Program-made: the position numbers and the translations under genes
NCBI GenBank assembly: GCA_009760855.2
Contig: WPIO01000008.1
Span: 3,222,001-3,286,000, forward strand
Reading direction: 5' to 3'
Length of the DNA: 64,000 nt
Source: Cristatella mucedo
Lineage: Eukaryota > Bryozoa > Phylactolaemata > Cristatellidae
The notes under the pieces: model-generated
The model's input: the letters and a program-made list of their open reading frames with translations, nothing else
Databases searched by the model: none
Told to the model about the DNA's origin: nothing
Part shown: piece after piece, positions 1 to 12,212 of the stretch
How the letters are laid out: each line of letters opens with the position of its first letter
Numbering within the stretch: the stretch's first letter is position 1

Positions 1-3000
1 GTTGGTTTGCAGCAGGCCAGACCACCGAGATCTTTTCAACTAGGCAGAACTAGACCCGCAATCAATGAAATACTATATAGCGCAAAGTCAATATGTTCAT
101 TCGAAATTAACTCGGCGGCAGCTCTTCGAGTCGAATTCAGACACAATCGGTGACCGTCAGAGGGCGCAGGAATTTCGGACGGCTTAGGTCACTGCCTCCT
201 GTAGCGGGGTGGCATTTTCCCTCTTTCCGCCACCCGTGGCTCTGCTACGGCTTACCCCGCCCCGCCCTCAAATCCACATCCGCCCTCACCGCACCTGGCC
301 GTGGAGGGTACGATCGCTTGACCCATACCCCTGGTCTCACGACTCGAGTTGAGTGTGTACACTTACAACGAACAGATTTCAGTATTCTCCCAGGCCGTTG
401 CCGTCGATTGCCGCGCATTGCCCTCGCATGTACGTTTAAGATTGGTTAATAGGATGCGGTTACACTTTTAATGCAGCACACTGTTACGCAAGAAAAAATG
501 AATCTTCTCCCAACCAGCTTTGTTTGTAATTCTAAGAGACAATCGCAGATTGCTGTATTGTCTCTGGAAATTGTCGTCGATTGCCATTGATTGCCCAAGG
601 TTGAACGTGAAAAGGTACAGCATATGCGCCCACAGTTAGCGTTATGTAGTAGGATAATTACAAATTCAAAAAGCCAATTTCCAGCCAATTTTAACCAGAT
701 TTCTGCAGAGACCGGGTCATTGGCGTCGATTGCCGTGAATTCTTGATTGTGCCTTTTTTGATTGTATAAAAGAATGTGGCTGCACTTTTAATGCAGTGTA
801 GTGCAATACGCAAAAAAATTTAGAGCTTCTCTCAGCAACTGTCGGTCCATTTTTAACTGTCCGTTAAGGATTGGCGTGTTTCTCCGGGCCATTGCCGTCG
901 CTTGCAGTGCGTTGCCGTCGATTAAACGCGAACAATGAGTGAATGCGAAAAATATGTGAAAATTATGTGAAATTTATGTGAAATTTTGTTTAATGTGAAA
1001 ATAATTGTTTAATGTGAAAATTATGCGCCCACACAGAAACATGTTACGTGGAATTAGAGTTACAGTTTATTGAAGCCAATCTTGTCAATTTTCCAAGGAT
1101 TTTGCTATCGGCCCCTACTATTGCTATTGAATGCCGTGCACTGCTGACACTTAGCAAGCAAAGCATCTTGAAAATTCCACGGTTTTACTTTGGACGCAGC
1201 GAAACGTTATGTGTAATGACGATTGAGGCTTCCGCAATGTCAATTTCTCTTCAATTTGCCGGGAATTTGGGTTTTGGCCCACGACATTACTGTCGATTGC
1301 CGTTCATTGCTCGCGATTGCACGTGATCGATTAGTTGAAAGGATTGTATTGCACTTTCAACACAGTGAGCTGTGAGAGGTAAGATATAATCTTAGCCCAG
1401 TCACTTTCTAGTAATGTAATGTAATGTAATGTATCTCCGTCAGTAACTCCACAAAGTCATAAAGACCATGTGGGTGTTACGCAGGAGAGTTTTGTATAGC
1501 GCACTCACAGCCTAAGCGGCTTTCGGTACGCATTCGGTAGCCAACAGACTTCGTCTCACGCAACAAAGAGAAAGTGGGAAGCATAGCAGAGTTAGGAGAG
1601 CAGTTGAGGTAGTGAGTAGCATAGAAGTAGCAGTTCAGGACCGCTGAAAAAGATGTGCCATAGTCGGCAGTTGGAGAGTAGATGTCGTTGCGTAAGAGAG
1701 TTGCGATGGACCATAACAGATTGCCGTATTTGCCCTTGTCCTTGCCGTCGATTGCCATGCATTTCCCAAAATTGAACGGTCAGAGCTGGTTGAAAGGGTT
1801 GAAAGTATGTGTTCGAGCAGCGAGATGTTACGTGGAATGAGAAAGGGAGCTTGGTGCAGCCGATTTCTCGTCGATTTGCCGCGGATTTCGGTATTGGTCC
1901 CTGCCATTGCTGTCGATTGCCGTGCATTGTTGACAATTAACGTTCAAAATAGCTTGAAAGTTCTACGATTTCACTTTTAGCACAAAGAAATGTGAAATGC
2001 GATGACAATCGGCACTTCGTGCAGCAAATTCAGTGTCGACTTGCCACGGATTGTAGTGGATTGCTGCTTCGAGCCGAGCCGTTGCCGTGGATTGCCATGC
2101 ATTGCCCGAGATTGTACGAGCGCAATTTCTTAAAATTACGTAGTTGACTTTAACCAGTGTACTTTGTAACATGCATTAAAAATTGGAGCATTGCGAAACC
2201 GATCTCAGGGCATTTTGCATCAGGTTGCTGTAAATTGAGGTATTGGCCCGGGCTCTTGCAGTCAATTGCAGTGCATTGCTGCCGAACGATCGATGCGATT
2301 GTAGTGAAATCATGGGATTACACAATAACCAAAACTGGAGCAACGTGCAATCACTATTAGAGCTTAAAGTGTACGTATTCTGGTCGTTTTTCGGCGGGTT
2401 GCGGTACGTTGACGTACTTTCCGGGCAGTTGTAGTCGATTGCAGTGCATTGCTGCAGGATGACCGAGGCAATTACAGTGAAGTTATGCGAGTATACAATA
2501 ACCAAAAGAGTAAAGCAGCGTGCAATAACAATTAAAGCTTCTAGTGTAAGCGTTCTGGTCGCTGTGTGGCGGATTGCAGAGGATTTCGATGGATTGAGGT
2601 GGATTTCGATATTGGACCGGGTCGTTGCAGTCGATTGCAATTCATTGCACGAGAACGTGTGTGCATAATGGAGCAAAATTTTGTGGGTGCACTTTGAAAT
2701 GGGTCTAGTCCTATATGCAATGTCAATTAGAGCTTCGCGGCGGCGATTTGAGGATAACTTGCAGTGGAATAGAGTGGATTGCGGTAGTTTTCCAGGTCAT
2801 TTCATGCGATTGCCGCCCTTGCCACAGTGTGAGGTTGCACAATTTTTTTATTTTACGTGGTTGTGCACACAGCACGGTGCAAATTAATATCCAATAAAAA
2901 CTGGAGCTCGGCCCAATGTATTTTGAATTTGTATGCGGTGGATTCGGTGGATTTAAATGGATTGCGGTATTGGCCCGGGCTACTGAAGTCGATTTCAGCG

Positions 3001-3450
3001 CATTGCACGAGAACGGCCATGCCAATGCAAGTGAAATTTTTTGTAACGCAATTGCCACAGAGAGTGCTGTCATGTGCAATCAAAAAAGAAGCTTTTTTGA
3101 TCAGGATTTCATTTGTTGCGTGGTGGAATGCAGTAGATTTCGGTGGATTTCGGTATTGGCCTGGGCCACTGCCATCTTATTTCAGTGGACTTCGTGAGAA
3201 CGCGTGAGCACAATCACGCGAATTTTTCTGGGTACATTTTTCGTGTAGCGTAGTTTGATACTCCAAACTTTTTTGAGCTTTTCGCAGCTGATTTGCGTTG
3301 GATTCGCGACGGGAACTAGAATGGATTTCGGTGGATTGCGGTACAGGAGTCCGGCGTCAAAGCCGTCAATTTGCGCAAGTGCGCGTGCCATGACATTTTG
3401 TGGACAGATAAATTCGAACCAGTACTACAATATGATAATACAATATGAGA
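1..3450. repeat. Degenerate ~180 bp satellite array
   Basis: A core reading roughly ATTGCCGTCGATTGCCGTGCATTGC recurs in diverged form near 370, 560, 720, 880, 1110, 1280, 1735, 1900, 2075, 2250, 2425, 2620, 2795, 2975 and 3160, usually 170-190 bp apart. Later copies share the preceding words GGATTGCGGTATTGGCCCGGGC and a following GAGAACG. Copies are too diverged to align perfectly by eye, so the array is old or rapidly decaying. The short open frames across it are by-products of the repeat and are not called as genes. It may continue left of the window. Confidence 0.75.
1412..1700 (-). mobile_element. LINE 3' end inserted in the satellite
   Basis: From about 1432 the sequence is almost identical to 50884-51150, which is the 3' end of a LINE whose reverse-transcriptase part is readable further on. 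It is preceded by four TGTAA units (1412-1432), which on the minus strand form a short 3' tail repeat, as expected for a CR1/L2-type LINE. It interrupts the satellite, so it arrived after the array formed. Confidence 0.75.
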
Positions 3451-3459
3451 GCAAAACTT

Positions 3460-4230
3460 GATTGTGGCGTGCGCCAGCAATATTAACAGGTAAAACTAGA
3501 CCGCTCTACCGAGGACCTCTGACTTTACTTACCAAAGGCGACGCGAAATTACGCAAGCCCGTGCGACCGTGGCAATTCCATTCGGGGTCCTCCCCCTGTT
3601 CGTTGGTAACCAGCCGCGTTATCCGGGAACACCTGCGCGCCATCCAGCAAGGTACGAGCGGCTGGGTTACTGGCTGCGCGGCGTGGATAACTTCTCTCTC
3701 GCGACGCCCACATCCGGCCGAAATATCGCGAGCTAATCGCGAACATAATAGCGAATCAGAAAGCAGCCTATGCTTTTTGTAGTCTGGCCCCTATCAAGCT
3801 GTTTCACCAGCCAATACGGTGGCATTTATTCATACAGCAATGTCAGATCTGCTGCGGGCACCGCGATCATAACGGGCTGTTTAGCACGGCTGCCACCGTA
3901 CGTGCATATTTACGTTCAATATGCACGCTTTTAGGTTATCTTTTCCGTCACCTAAATACTTATTACTTCTTAATTACTAAGCCCTAGGCTCTAAGGCATA
4001 AACTCTAAATCACAGGATTCACACAAAAATGCAAAATTTAACTTGTAAACCATAAGCTGTCAACCCCTCAGAGAGCATACAACCATTTACTACCAAACCC
4101 AAAAGACCTTAATCCTACGGTAAAAACATAACTAAAAACATGTTTATTTAAGGATAAGATAAACAGAAGCTAGCGACCGCGTTGAAGAGCCTGCTATTAG
4201 CACTGCGCGCATAGACGAGCTAACGTCGCA
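3460..4230. other. Unassigned stretch between satellite and candidate gene
   Basis: No convincing coding exon, tRNA or known repeat was recognised. 3940-4140 is AT-rich with loosely repeated CCTAA/CTAAG words. The open frame at 3462-3782 starts on a non-ATG codon and resembles no family I know. Confidence 0.4.
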
Positions 4231-4360
4231 GTACGAACGAACGACGCCATATTAGCCGCTCCCCTCCTCCCCCCACCGCGCGACCCCGCGTGCGCTTCGC
4301 CCTCGGCTGGGGCGGCCGCTGGCCTGAGCGCTCGTGACCTCTTGAACTGGCGCGCACAGG
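4230..4360 (+). promoter_or_regulatory. GC-rich, CpG-rich segment upstream of candidate exon
   Basis: A block of C-rich and CpG-rich sequence (4260-4345) directly precedes the ATG at 4361. This is the usual look of a promoter or 5' UTR in a genome with CpG-rich starts. No TATA box is visible. Inference only. Confidence 0.3.
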
Positions 4361-4670
4361 ATGCCTCGGCTACACTTCAAACTATGGAGCGATGCTTCCA
4401 ACTACGTAAGGTTTATTCGCGACGTAGCACGGCGAGACCGTGCTCCAGGTGAGGCACCGGACGGACCGCACACCGACTACGGACGACTTAAAAGAGGTCA
4501 CAGGGTCCGCCCGCCTGACCTCGACGAGGAAGTGACGTCGGAGCAATTCGACACCGAGGCCGAGGGGCATGCTGCGCGTGTGCGCCGTCGACAGTGTCCG
4601 GCGGGCAATTTGAGCGGAGCAGACGCGCACGACTCTTCGTTGTTGGTAAGTAGTGCGTGTCCAGCTAGCT

Positions 4671-4726
<56 letters not shown>

Positions 4727-5101
4727 ACTGACCTCAGCCTTGGCATTCGCTGACTATGCACTCAACCAGCCTAGATAGAGCGCGCGGGCCACCTCGCCGA
4801 TCACCCAGCTTGCCTGGCGGCGGCACGCGTGAAGCCTGTGCTACGACGCGCGCGAGTCCCGGGCGGTCATCGAAATCACTTTGTAATCCTTCAAAAAATT
4901 GATGGTGGATCTATAGGCATGCGACGAATCCCGCCGGTTTCCGTATCCGGCAGTCAGCTAGACCCGGTCGTGCGTTTGACGTTACACATGGCGGCGCGTG
5001 TCTCGATAGAGCTGAAAATTGTGTTCCATTTAAAGCTACAAAAACGCTGAAAGCTCGCTTATTGCAGATCAGCTTCGACCGCAAAGTAACAGCCAGCATT
5101 C

Positions 5102-5140
<39 letters not shown>

Positions 5141-5488
5141 CGTGCGTGTGTGTGTGTGTGTGTGTGTGCGTTAAACTAGGAAGCCGCGCCTCTCAAGTTC
5201 AGCGATCTTTCTGAGCTTCTTGCCACAGCTCCCTTCTCCACTCTTATTTCGTGTTGGAAGAAATACGCCTAACGCGAATCGCTTTTATTTTTAAAATCAA
5301 AATAGCGGCCGACGACAGGTTCGTGGACTCGAGGCTGCGAAAAGGAACGCCGCGCCATCTTATGTAGATCGTGACACCCGAAAGAAGGCTTTAACGAAAT
5401 CCTGCCTTCGTGGTGAGCTAGGGGAAGCAGGGTCGACTGACCTCAATATCTTCTTCTAGGTACAGGATTTCCGAATGGGGTTGGGACG
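4361..5488 (+). CDS. Candidate first coding exon(s) of an unidentified gene
   Basis: An ATG at 4361 after GC-rich sequence opens 95 codons that run in frame into a strong donor, TTG|GTAAGT, at 4645/4646 (phase 0). The peptide starts MPRLHFKLWSDASNY, is rich in Arg, Asp and Glu, and has no domain I recognise. A possible next exon is a 29-nt microexon at 5460-5488, bounded by TTCTTCTAG and GTGAGT. It reads on in the right phase as VQDFRMGLG. I could not follow the gene further, so it may be spurious. No function is proposed. Confidence 0.3.
4672..4716. repeat. (TC)n microsatellite
   Basis: A pure TC dinucleotide run that turns into a short CG run (GCGCGCGCGC) at its right end. It lies just after the candidate donor at 4646. 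Confidence 0.95.
5104..5169. repeat. (TG)n microsatellite
   Basis: TG dinucleotide run interrupted by CGTG units. Confidence 0.95.
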
Positions 5489-5489
5489 G

Positions 5490-8400
5490 TGAGTTCAATT
5501 GTGCAATCGGCCGCCACTAATCGACGTACGCTACCCAGTACAGAAATGCAGCTAACTCTCCGTTGTCAGGCTCTCGATCTCTCTCTCTCTCTCAAGCTTG
5601 AGCTTCAGGTTCCGTGGTCAATTGGTGCGCCCTTCTCGCCATCAGCTTATAATAAGTAAAGCTCCCGACTCGCATTCATTCTCTGTGCTTTTCTCAGTTT
5701 AAATTCCTGACGAAGCCCTGCAAAGAACAAGAGAGGGGAGGGGAAAGAGTGCATGTTCGCATGTGTATGTGTGTGCCAATGTCAGCCTCAAATGCCTGCA
5801 TTGCATGTGTCCACATGCTTGTTGTGCACCCTGCACAACGTGTGTACATGTGCGCGCACACACACATGCAGATGGATGCTGACTGCATGCAGAAAGCAGT
5901 TCAGACAGTTAGCGTTAGCCACAGATAACGTTCCAGAATGGTAAACTCAAATCAGCTTTGCTGTTTCTCAAGCCGGCAAGATAGACATGCTAACTACATG
6001 TGTACACGTGGGCTGTCTGCCTCTGTGTAAGGCAACTACCTTGGCTGATGGTTCACGAGCTGCAGCAGTAACCTTCGATATCAGTCTCCCTCAATAGAAA
6101 TCCTCCTTAACCACCCTTGCCTGGTTTGCCAAACGCATCCTTCATCACTGCTTCCCGAGTAGTCTTTCCGGACCGAATGCCGACCTGCACTGGTGGGACG
6201 TTGCATCTGCTCCGTCAGCTGCATGGGATGTGTAGGGTGACTCGATCTCTTTTCGCTTCGGATGATGACTGTTCTGCACCCTTCAGGTTTTTCGCAGCAA
6301 CTCGCCGATGTCTAGTGAGTTGCACGTTTTTGTAAGCAGCAGCAGCGCTGATGGCCTTGTTGGCCTGTGTCGGCCTGTTTCCAGCCCTGGCGCAAAGCTA
6401 AGTGAAAAGTGAGGAGACGTTGATTCAGCTGAAGCCTCATTTATGTAGCAGCAGAAGAGCTGTAGCTGCTGCCGCGCCCGGCATTCAGCCGCCAGTAAGG
6501 AATCGCCTGCTGAATGGTTCGATCCCTCGACCTGTGTCGTGACCTCTGGGCCAAGATCGAGGTCGACCTGGGTAGTGATGCGAGAGCACCTGACCTCTGG
6601 GCCAAGACCCGGTGGCAGAGAACGGCGAGAGGCTTGCTACGCCTGCTGGTCGTTTTCTTACTGTGCACATGTGCCTCCTTGATACTTCTTGGCTAGAGTG
6701 GTCCCATAAGTCTTCAGCATGCCGTAGAGAGGTAAAGCAAGCAAAACACGGGTATCTCTTCGTTTTCTTATGAATGAATTCAGAAAAGCTTAAGTTTTTT
6801 AGTCACTGGTGTATTCTGCACGTCACGTCACGTGTGCAGATCGCATGCAAATCGGAAATGAAACTAGAAGTGCCTCTGTTACTCTGCCAGAGAAACTCCA
6901 TTAGCTGCACGATCCAGCCCCCTCAACTTCGAGCGCTGAGTACATTGTTCACGGGCAGAGGTTCATTGCTCCTGCTCGTGGCAATCGCCGATCCAGCAGG
7001 CATCGCCTGCTTCTTCGATGACGATATCAAACCCGGATCGTGGGTCATTTCTATGGCAAATGGCAGGCCTGTTTGCTGGTGTTCCAGTTTGACAAGTAGC
7101 TCTCGATTGCTGTTCGAGCGTTTTAGGAGCGTGTGTCATCTGTCTAGCAGAAATCCGTTGGAACTCGGCAAATACCGGTGGCCATGTGCATGCTCGACAG
7201 TGCTGGCGGCCACGCGTTTGCCCACGTAAAATATTGTCATTCTTAGTAGGGCAGCTGCCTGTGCGCGTGTGCGGCAGCCATGCCGATGTGGGGAATTGAA
7301 CCGAGCAGAACGTCGGGTGATGCAGTGACCCCTGGAAAGCAGCCATTTCCTCCCCCCTCCTCCTTCTCCAACCCCCCCCCCCCAGCGTTCCTGGTCGTTC
7401 TCTCTTGCCCAGTCGTAGCCACGAGAGAGCCAGCAGTCGCGTTTGGACGTCACCTTGTAGAGGCCGTGCATAGAACGTGCGGCAGCAGAAGCTTTGACGC
7501 GCCGGTGCCAGGCGTGGTCGCACGCGCAGTTTGGCAGGCTCGAGCCGTGGCCTGCGGCTGTTGCCTTGCAGCCGACTCATTCGAGTCCATGTCGATGATG
7601 CCGTGCAGTCGATGCGCCGTGCTCTCTCCTGCGACCGGCACTAGGATGGGGTGGGGACGTTCTCTGCACACGCGCGGCACGGCGCTGCTGCGTCGTCGTC
7701 GTAGGCTTGCCGCGATGGCGAGCTGGAAGAGAGGAGGAGGAGGAGGCGGTCGGTGCCTTCCCGGCGGAGCGAGGCGTGTGCGAGCAGGAGAGCAGCTTCC
7801 TAAGCCCTCCTTCCTTCCTCCTCCCCCTCAAGCCTATTGTGAGAGCAGCTCTGAAGAGCTAGGGCGGGCAGCCCTCGTGTATACATTTTGACTTTGAGGT
7901 GGGTGTGTTGGTCCAATGCTTCTGTCCGGGAGTCAGGCCTAGCCTTCTCACTGCACATGCTTTCTGCTGCTACTTTTCCTTGTTCATGCTCGCAATGCCT
8001 GATCGGTTCTCGAAACGAAAATTGGTCAGTCATGTGAGCTCTCCTAAAGCAGAGCGCCGACCCCGACGACCCGGCATGCACCGACCAAGAGCATGAGTTT
8101 TTCGATTGCATCTTTATAAGACCAGCTCTGGCCTTTCGAAGATTTGTGACTCTTCTTTCTCTGGCATTCTTGATCAACGTCGGGCACTGCTGGAACGATG
8201 AGGATTCTTTTATACCATCCGATAGAGAATCCACTCTGTTCTCTTACTCAAATGGATTCTCCTACCGGCGATTGTTCGTGGGGAGCATCATTTGCAGCAA
8301 CCCTACTGTTGAGCCTGTCGCCGTGTGTGTACGCCTAGCTTTCGCCATCATCGTGGCATGGCAACTGATGTATACTAGGGATAGGCTGGCTACCAGCTTG

Positions 8401-9160
8401 AGAAAATTGTTTACCGGCCTGTGGCATCCGCAAGATTAGAGTTATTCTTCAAAACACCAATAGTGAACTTGAATTAAATCGCCTTGCACTGTTAAGGCTC
8501 CAAATCCATAATGGTTGCAGCCTGGCCCGGTGTTGCCAGGATCTTGGTTTAGTGCTTTGCCTGCGTACAGCTCGACCTCGATGGGCTGTTGCATCAAAGG
8601 TCAGGATTTTTTCTTTGAGCTGCTTGGGAGAGCTCTTTAGTCCCACTACAAGCTTGTAAGTTCAAATGATGTTGTTTGAAAAGCTCAGCCTGCCGAGCGA
8701 GCGGTCATGGGAAAGCGATCGCCGATCGCGAACTTGTCAGCTCCTCCACGGCCTGTGGCACTGTTCTCAGCTCAGATCAACACGTCGTTGTATTCTCCAT
8801 AAGAAGCCTATTGTTTGCACTGCCATTTGCATAAAAAATGCATCTCACCGGGTGCTTTAGGGAGCTTTAGGCGTTGCCGTCCGGTCAGGCTTTCTGTCGA
8901 TAGCCTGGCGACAAACCTGGTCAATGAAAGCATTTTCGGCGATTGTCTTTACCTCTTGCCTTCAACTTCGCCCTCTACCTCAAAATCTGGTTCCTGTACT
9001 TGGCGCTTGTAGTGCATGCATGTAGAATTTTGGGCAATACCTTCATGTTTTCTAGCCACGTCGCCGTCCGATCGTCAGTCTTTTCAAAAGCAATGAAGAG
9101 CGTTTCACTTGCACCATGGCAGCATCCATGATGGGTCGCTTGTTCCTGGCTTCTTCCTAT
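5490..9160. other. Long non-coding stretch without a recognised gene
   Basis: Open frames here are short or start on non-ATG codons and match no family I recognise. An inverted SINE-B fragment lies at about 6425-6535 (AGGAATCGCCTGCTGAATGG next to GGTTCGATCCC). 7270-7860 is GC-rich with poly-C at 7373-7384. This could be introns of the 4361 candidate or intergenic DNA. Confidence 0.5.
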
Positions 9161-9170
9161 TAGCTACTGG

Positions 9171-9406
9171 CCTTCCATGGCCATCTTAGCCTTAACGACC
9201 ATGCTTTGCATTGCTGGCCTTCCATGGATCTTAGCCTTAACGACCATGCTTTGCATTGCTGGCCTTCCATGGATCTTAGCCTTAACGACCATGCTTTGCA
9301 TTGCTGGCCTTCCATGGATCTTAGCCTTAACGACCATGCTTTGCATTGCTGGCCTTCCATGGATCTTGGCCTTAACGACCATGCTTTGCATTGCTGGCCT
9401 TCCATG
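9171..9406. repeat. 45 bp minisatellite, five copies
   Basis: Five tandem copies of a 45 bp unit start near 9171, 9219, 9264, 9309 and 9354. The first copy carries 3 extra bases (GCCATCTTAG versus GATCTTAG) and one later copy has TTGG for TTAG. Otherwise the copies are nearly identical, so expansion was recent. Because 45 is a multiple of three, several frames stay open; none is taken as a gene. Confidence 0.95.
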
Positions 9407-9616
9407 CTCGTCAGGACTACTTCCATTCCTTGTGACGTATGTACCAAAGACAGACAGAGAGGCAGACGCAAGACCAAAAAGTTGGACCCGTGAACCGACC
9501 GGTGTGACCTTCCTTTACTGGAATAGCTGTAACCTTCTTTGTTTGTAGGACATTCCCCCCCCCCGACATTCCGCCGTAGGACATTTCCCCCTATGTTGAT
9601 GAATGTATTACTAAGA

Positions 9617-9617
<1 letters not shown>

Positions 9618-9655
<38 letters not shown>
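9618..9655. repeat. (AT)n microsatellite
   Basis: AT dinucleotide run, followed by a short imperfect palindrome built of GTGATCACAC and GTGTGGTCAC. Confidence 0.95.
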
Positions 9656-9658
<3 letters not shown>

Positions 9659-10145
9659 TGATGTGATCACACGTGTGTGTGGTCACATGAAGTTCACACT
9701 CTATTGAAATAAAATCAGCTCAGTATAATTAGATGTTTTGTTAATTCTGTATGGCATATTTACTGGTTGGCCTTGGACTACACAGTCCATTTGAGTAGTC
9801 TAATCACAAAACCTATACTATAAGGTTTTGCTCGATGAACTACTGATAGACCAATCAGATCACTCACGAAAAATGGGCAATAAAAAGGGGCAGAAAATCA
9901 CGGTACTCCGCACGACGCATATTAGTATATATAGCTATACAAACCAAAAACCCTATACCCCAGGGGGGTGTGTCCGTACCCCACCTTCTTTTACTCAGTC
10001 TGGCCATGGCCTTGCTAGTTTTTCTCTCCATCGAGTAGATTCGGCAGTGACCTCAGCGGCGCATTGGCCTAGTCTGATCCTTGCGGCTATTTGTTGCAGG
10101 ATTTTCTGAGCGCTGGTTTCCGGACTGGCAGCAGCCAGGCAGCTA

Positions 10146-10844
10146 ATGGCCAGAAAGTCGTCGTCGTCATCAGGCCGCCAGCTGGCTGACAGCCGAAGTT
10201 GCCTCTGTGACATCTGCGGCCAGTGTCTGTCGTCTCGGGGTGCCTTGAAAAGGCATGCAGTCGTTCACGACAAAGATGCCGGCTTCTTTTGCGACGTGTG
10301 CGGCCGAGATTTCGTCCACATTCGCTCCCTGCAGCGGCACTTGCTCGGGCACGAAGCGATGCTCACTGGACGCAAGCCTTTTGCTTGCGAGCATTGCGGC
10401 GACCTTTTCACCGACCAGTCGAATTGTGCCAGACACGTTGCGTCGCGTCATACCGGCAAATCACCCGGAAGACCGAGGAAAGCCTTCACTTGCCTCCAGT
10501 GCGGGCGTGTTTTCAATAACTCGGGTGCTCTGAGGTACCACGTGCAGACGCACACCGGCGAAAGGCCGTACGTATGCGACCAGTGCAGCCGCGGTTTCAT
10601 CGATAAGAAGAATTTCCTTAGGCACTGCCGTATCACTCACGCTGCGACGACTTGTGTGAAGATGCACATTTGCGAGCGCTGCGGTCGTCAGTTTCGCTGG
10701 TTGCACAGTCTGAAAAGACACCTGAAAAAATTGAGAGATTGCAGGCAGAAGGGTGCCAGCCGCCGCCACCGTCGAAAGGTTCCTGCCGCGTCTTGTGCAG
10801 CTAGCTCGGGATCGGCAACGGCCGAAAGTGTGCCAAACTTGTAA
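10146..10844 (+). CDS. C2H2 zinc-finger protein, single exon
   Basis: Likely a nuclear sequence-specific DNA-binding protein; target unknown. The 232-residue frame starts at an ATG with GCTAATGGCC context and holds six fingers: C21/C24/H37/H41, C49/C52/H65/H69, C81/C84/H97/H102, C116/C119/H132/H136, C144/C147/H160/H165, and a last C176/C179/H192/C199 that is C2HC in form. A classical HTGERPY linker joins fingers 4 and 5; the other linkers are irregular. The N-terminus is Ser-rich and the C-terminus basic and Ser/Ala-rich. No KRAB, BTB or SCAN domain is seen. A good acceptor (TTTGTTGCAG) ends at 10100, so a 5' non-coding exon may be spliced on. The poly(A) signal overlaps the stop. The family is certain; the ortholog is not. 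Confidence 0.87.
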   Translation: MARKSSSSSGRQLADSRSCLCDICGQCLSSRGALKRHAVVHDKDAGFFCDVCGRDFVHIRSLQRHLLGHEAMLTGRKPFACEHCGDLFTDQSNCARHVASRHTGKSPGRPRKAFTCLQCGRVFNNSGALRYHVQTHTGERPYVCDQCSRGFIDKKNFLRHCRITHAATTCVKMHICERCGRQFRWLHSLKRHLKKLRDCRQKGASRRHRRKVPAASCAASSGSATAESVPNL

Positions 10845-10848
10845 TAAA
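10843..10848 (+). terminator. Poly(A) signal overlapping the zinc-finger stop codon
   Basis: The sequence TTGTAATAAATTGTG contains the TAA stop at 10842-10844 and AATAAA at 10843-10848. If used, the 3' UTR would be only some 15-30 nt. Confidence 0.6.
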
Positions 10849-11238
10849 TTGTGTCCCAAACTTGTGCTTTTCATCGGGCTGCCGATGCTTCTGTCTATGT
10901 CAACTTTTGAGTTTTAACCGATCGGCCGTAGGGGGGGGTTTAGTTTTTGTCGGTGCTGTTAGGATCTTGCTCTGATAGTCCGAACTCTAGTCTTTTGGGC
11001 AGCTTCCGAAATACGCAGTCGATGTGCGAATAGCATATAGGGGGGGGGGGGTAGCTAATCGGTCTTCAACGGCTGTTATTTTAGAGGCTGCAGGAACTGC
11101 TGTGCGATGACTTTGAAGTCAGCCATTCACTAACGAAGGCCGTCTAGACGATTGGCTACCCTTCGAAGACTTGTCTGCGATTGGCTCCTGTTTCGTCAGG
11201 CATGACAGCCTTGACCAACTCGTGAATGTGTGAATTAA

Positions 11239-11541
<303 letters not shown>

Positions 11542-11659
11542 GTAGCCAACCTTAGCCGCAAGGCTACCCGAAGTAAAAAAATAAGTGTTGACGTTGCTGC
11601 AGGACTCGAACCCATAATGGCTTCATCCTGCCCTTGGAACACGTGGCTGGTTGGCATAT

Positions 11660-11780
11660 AATAATAATAATAATAATAAAACGATAAATCGTTCTCAGAG
11701 AACTCAATCTCTTTATAGGTGCTTTACATTGTCACAAGGGAAACACGATCAAATGGTTAATGGTAGCACGCTCGATAAGC
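11660..11780 (-). mobile_element. LINE 3' tail fragment
   Basis: An ATAATAATAATAATAATAA tract followed by TTCTCAGAGAACTCAATCTC and GGTGCTTTACATTG is the reverse complement of the LINE 3' end seen at 16880, 52970 and 57465, with its TTA-type tail. Confidence 0.65.
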
Positions 11781-12027
11781 AACAGGAATAACATAGTTAA
11801 GGATGACATGCACAGCGTCAGCATGCAAGGGTCCACATTGAATGTGTCGCCACAAAATGGCCGACCTGTATGGTGCTACGTCGCGGTTTTCACCAGCCTT
11901 GCAAGATGAATTACCGAGTTTGTTGCTATTTTGAAGATATTTAATGCATTATTGTTTGAGAAGAAATTATTGTGAAACGGCAGTATTCGTTGACGGAGTA
12001 CTTCTGTCGGAGCAAGCCACTCTGGGT

Positions 12028-12212
12028 CTTAGCGTCTTAGCCCAGGCTCTTCACGACCCAGGTCACGTGGGGTCGATTCGCGAATTGGGCAATCCTTTAT
12101 TGCCGACAGCCGGTGGTGATTAGTTGGCCGTTGAGGCTCTTCGGCTGTAAATAAATAAACAAAAATATATATAATATAATTTATAAATAAAATGAGGCTG
12201 CTAAATCACCGC
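12028..12212 (+). mobile_element. SINE-B (tRNA-derived), diverged
   Basis: Contains the SINE-B word GGGCAATCCTTTATTGCC, a decayed B-box (GGTCGATTCGCG) and the family 3' end GAGGCTGCTAAATCA. Confidence 0.65.

Noticed and set aside
9171-9406. CRISPR array
   Set aside because: Repeats are directly adjacent with no unique spacers, and the DNA is eukaryotic.
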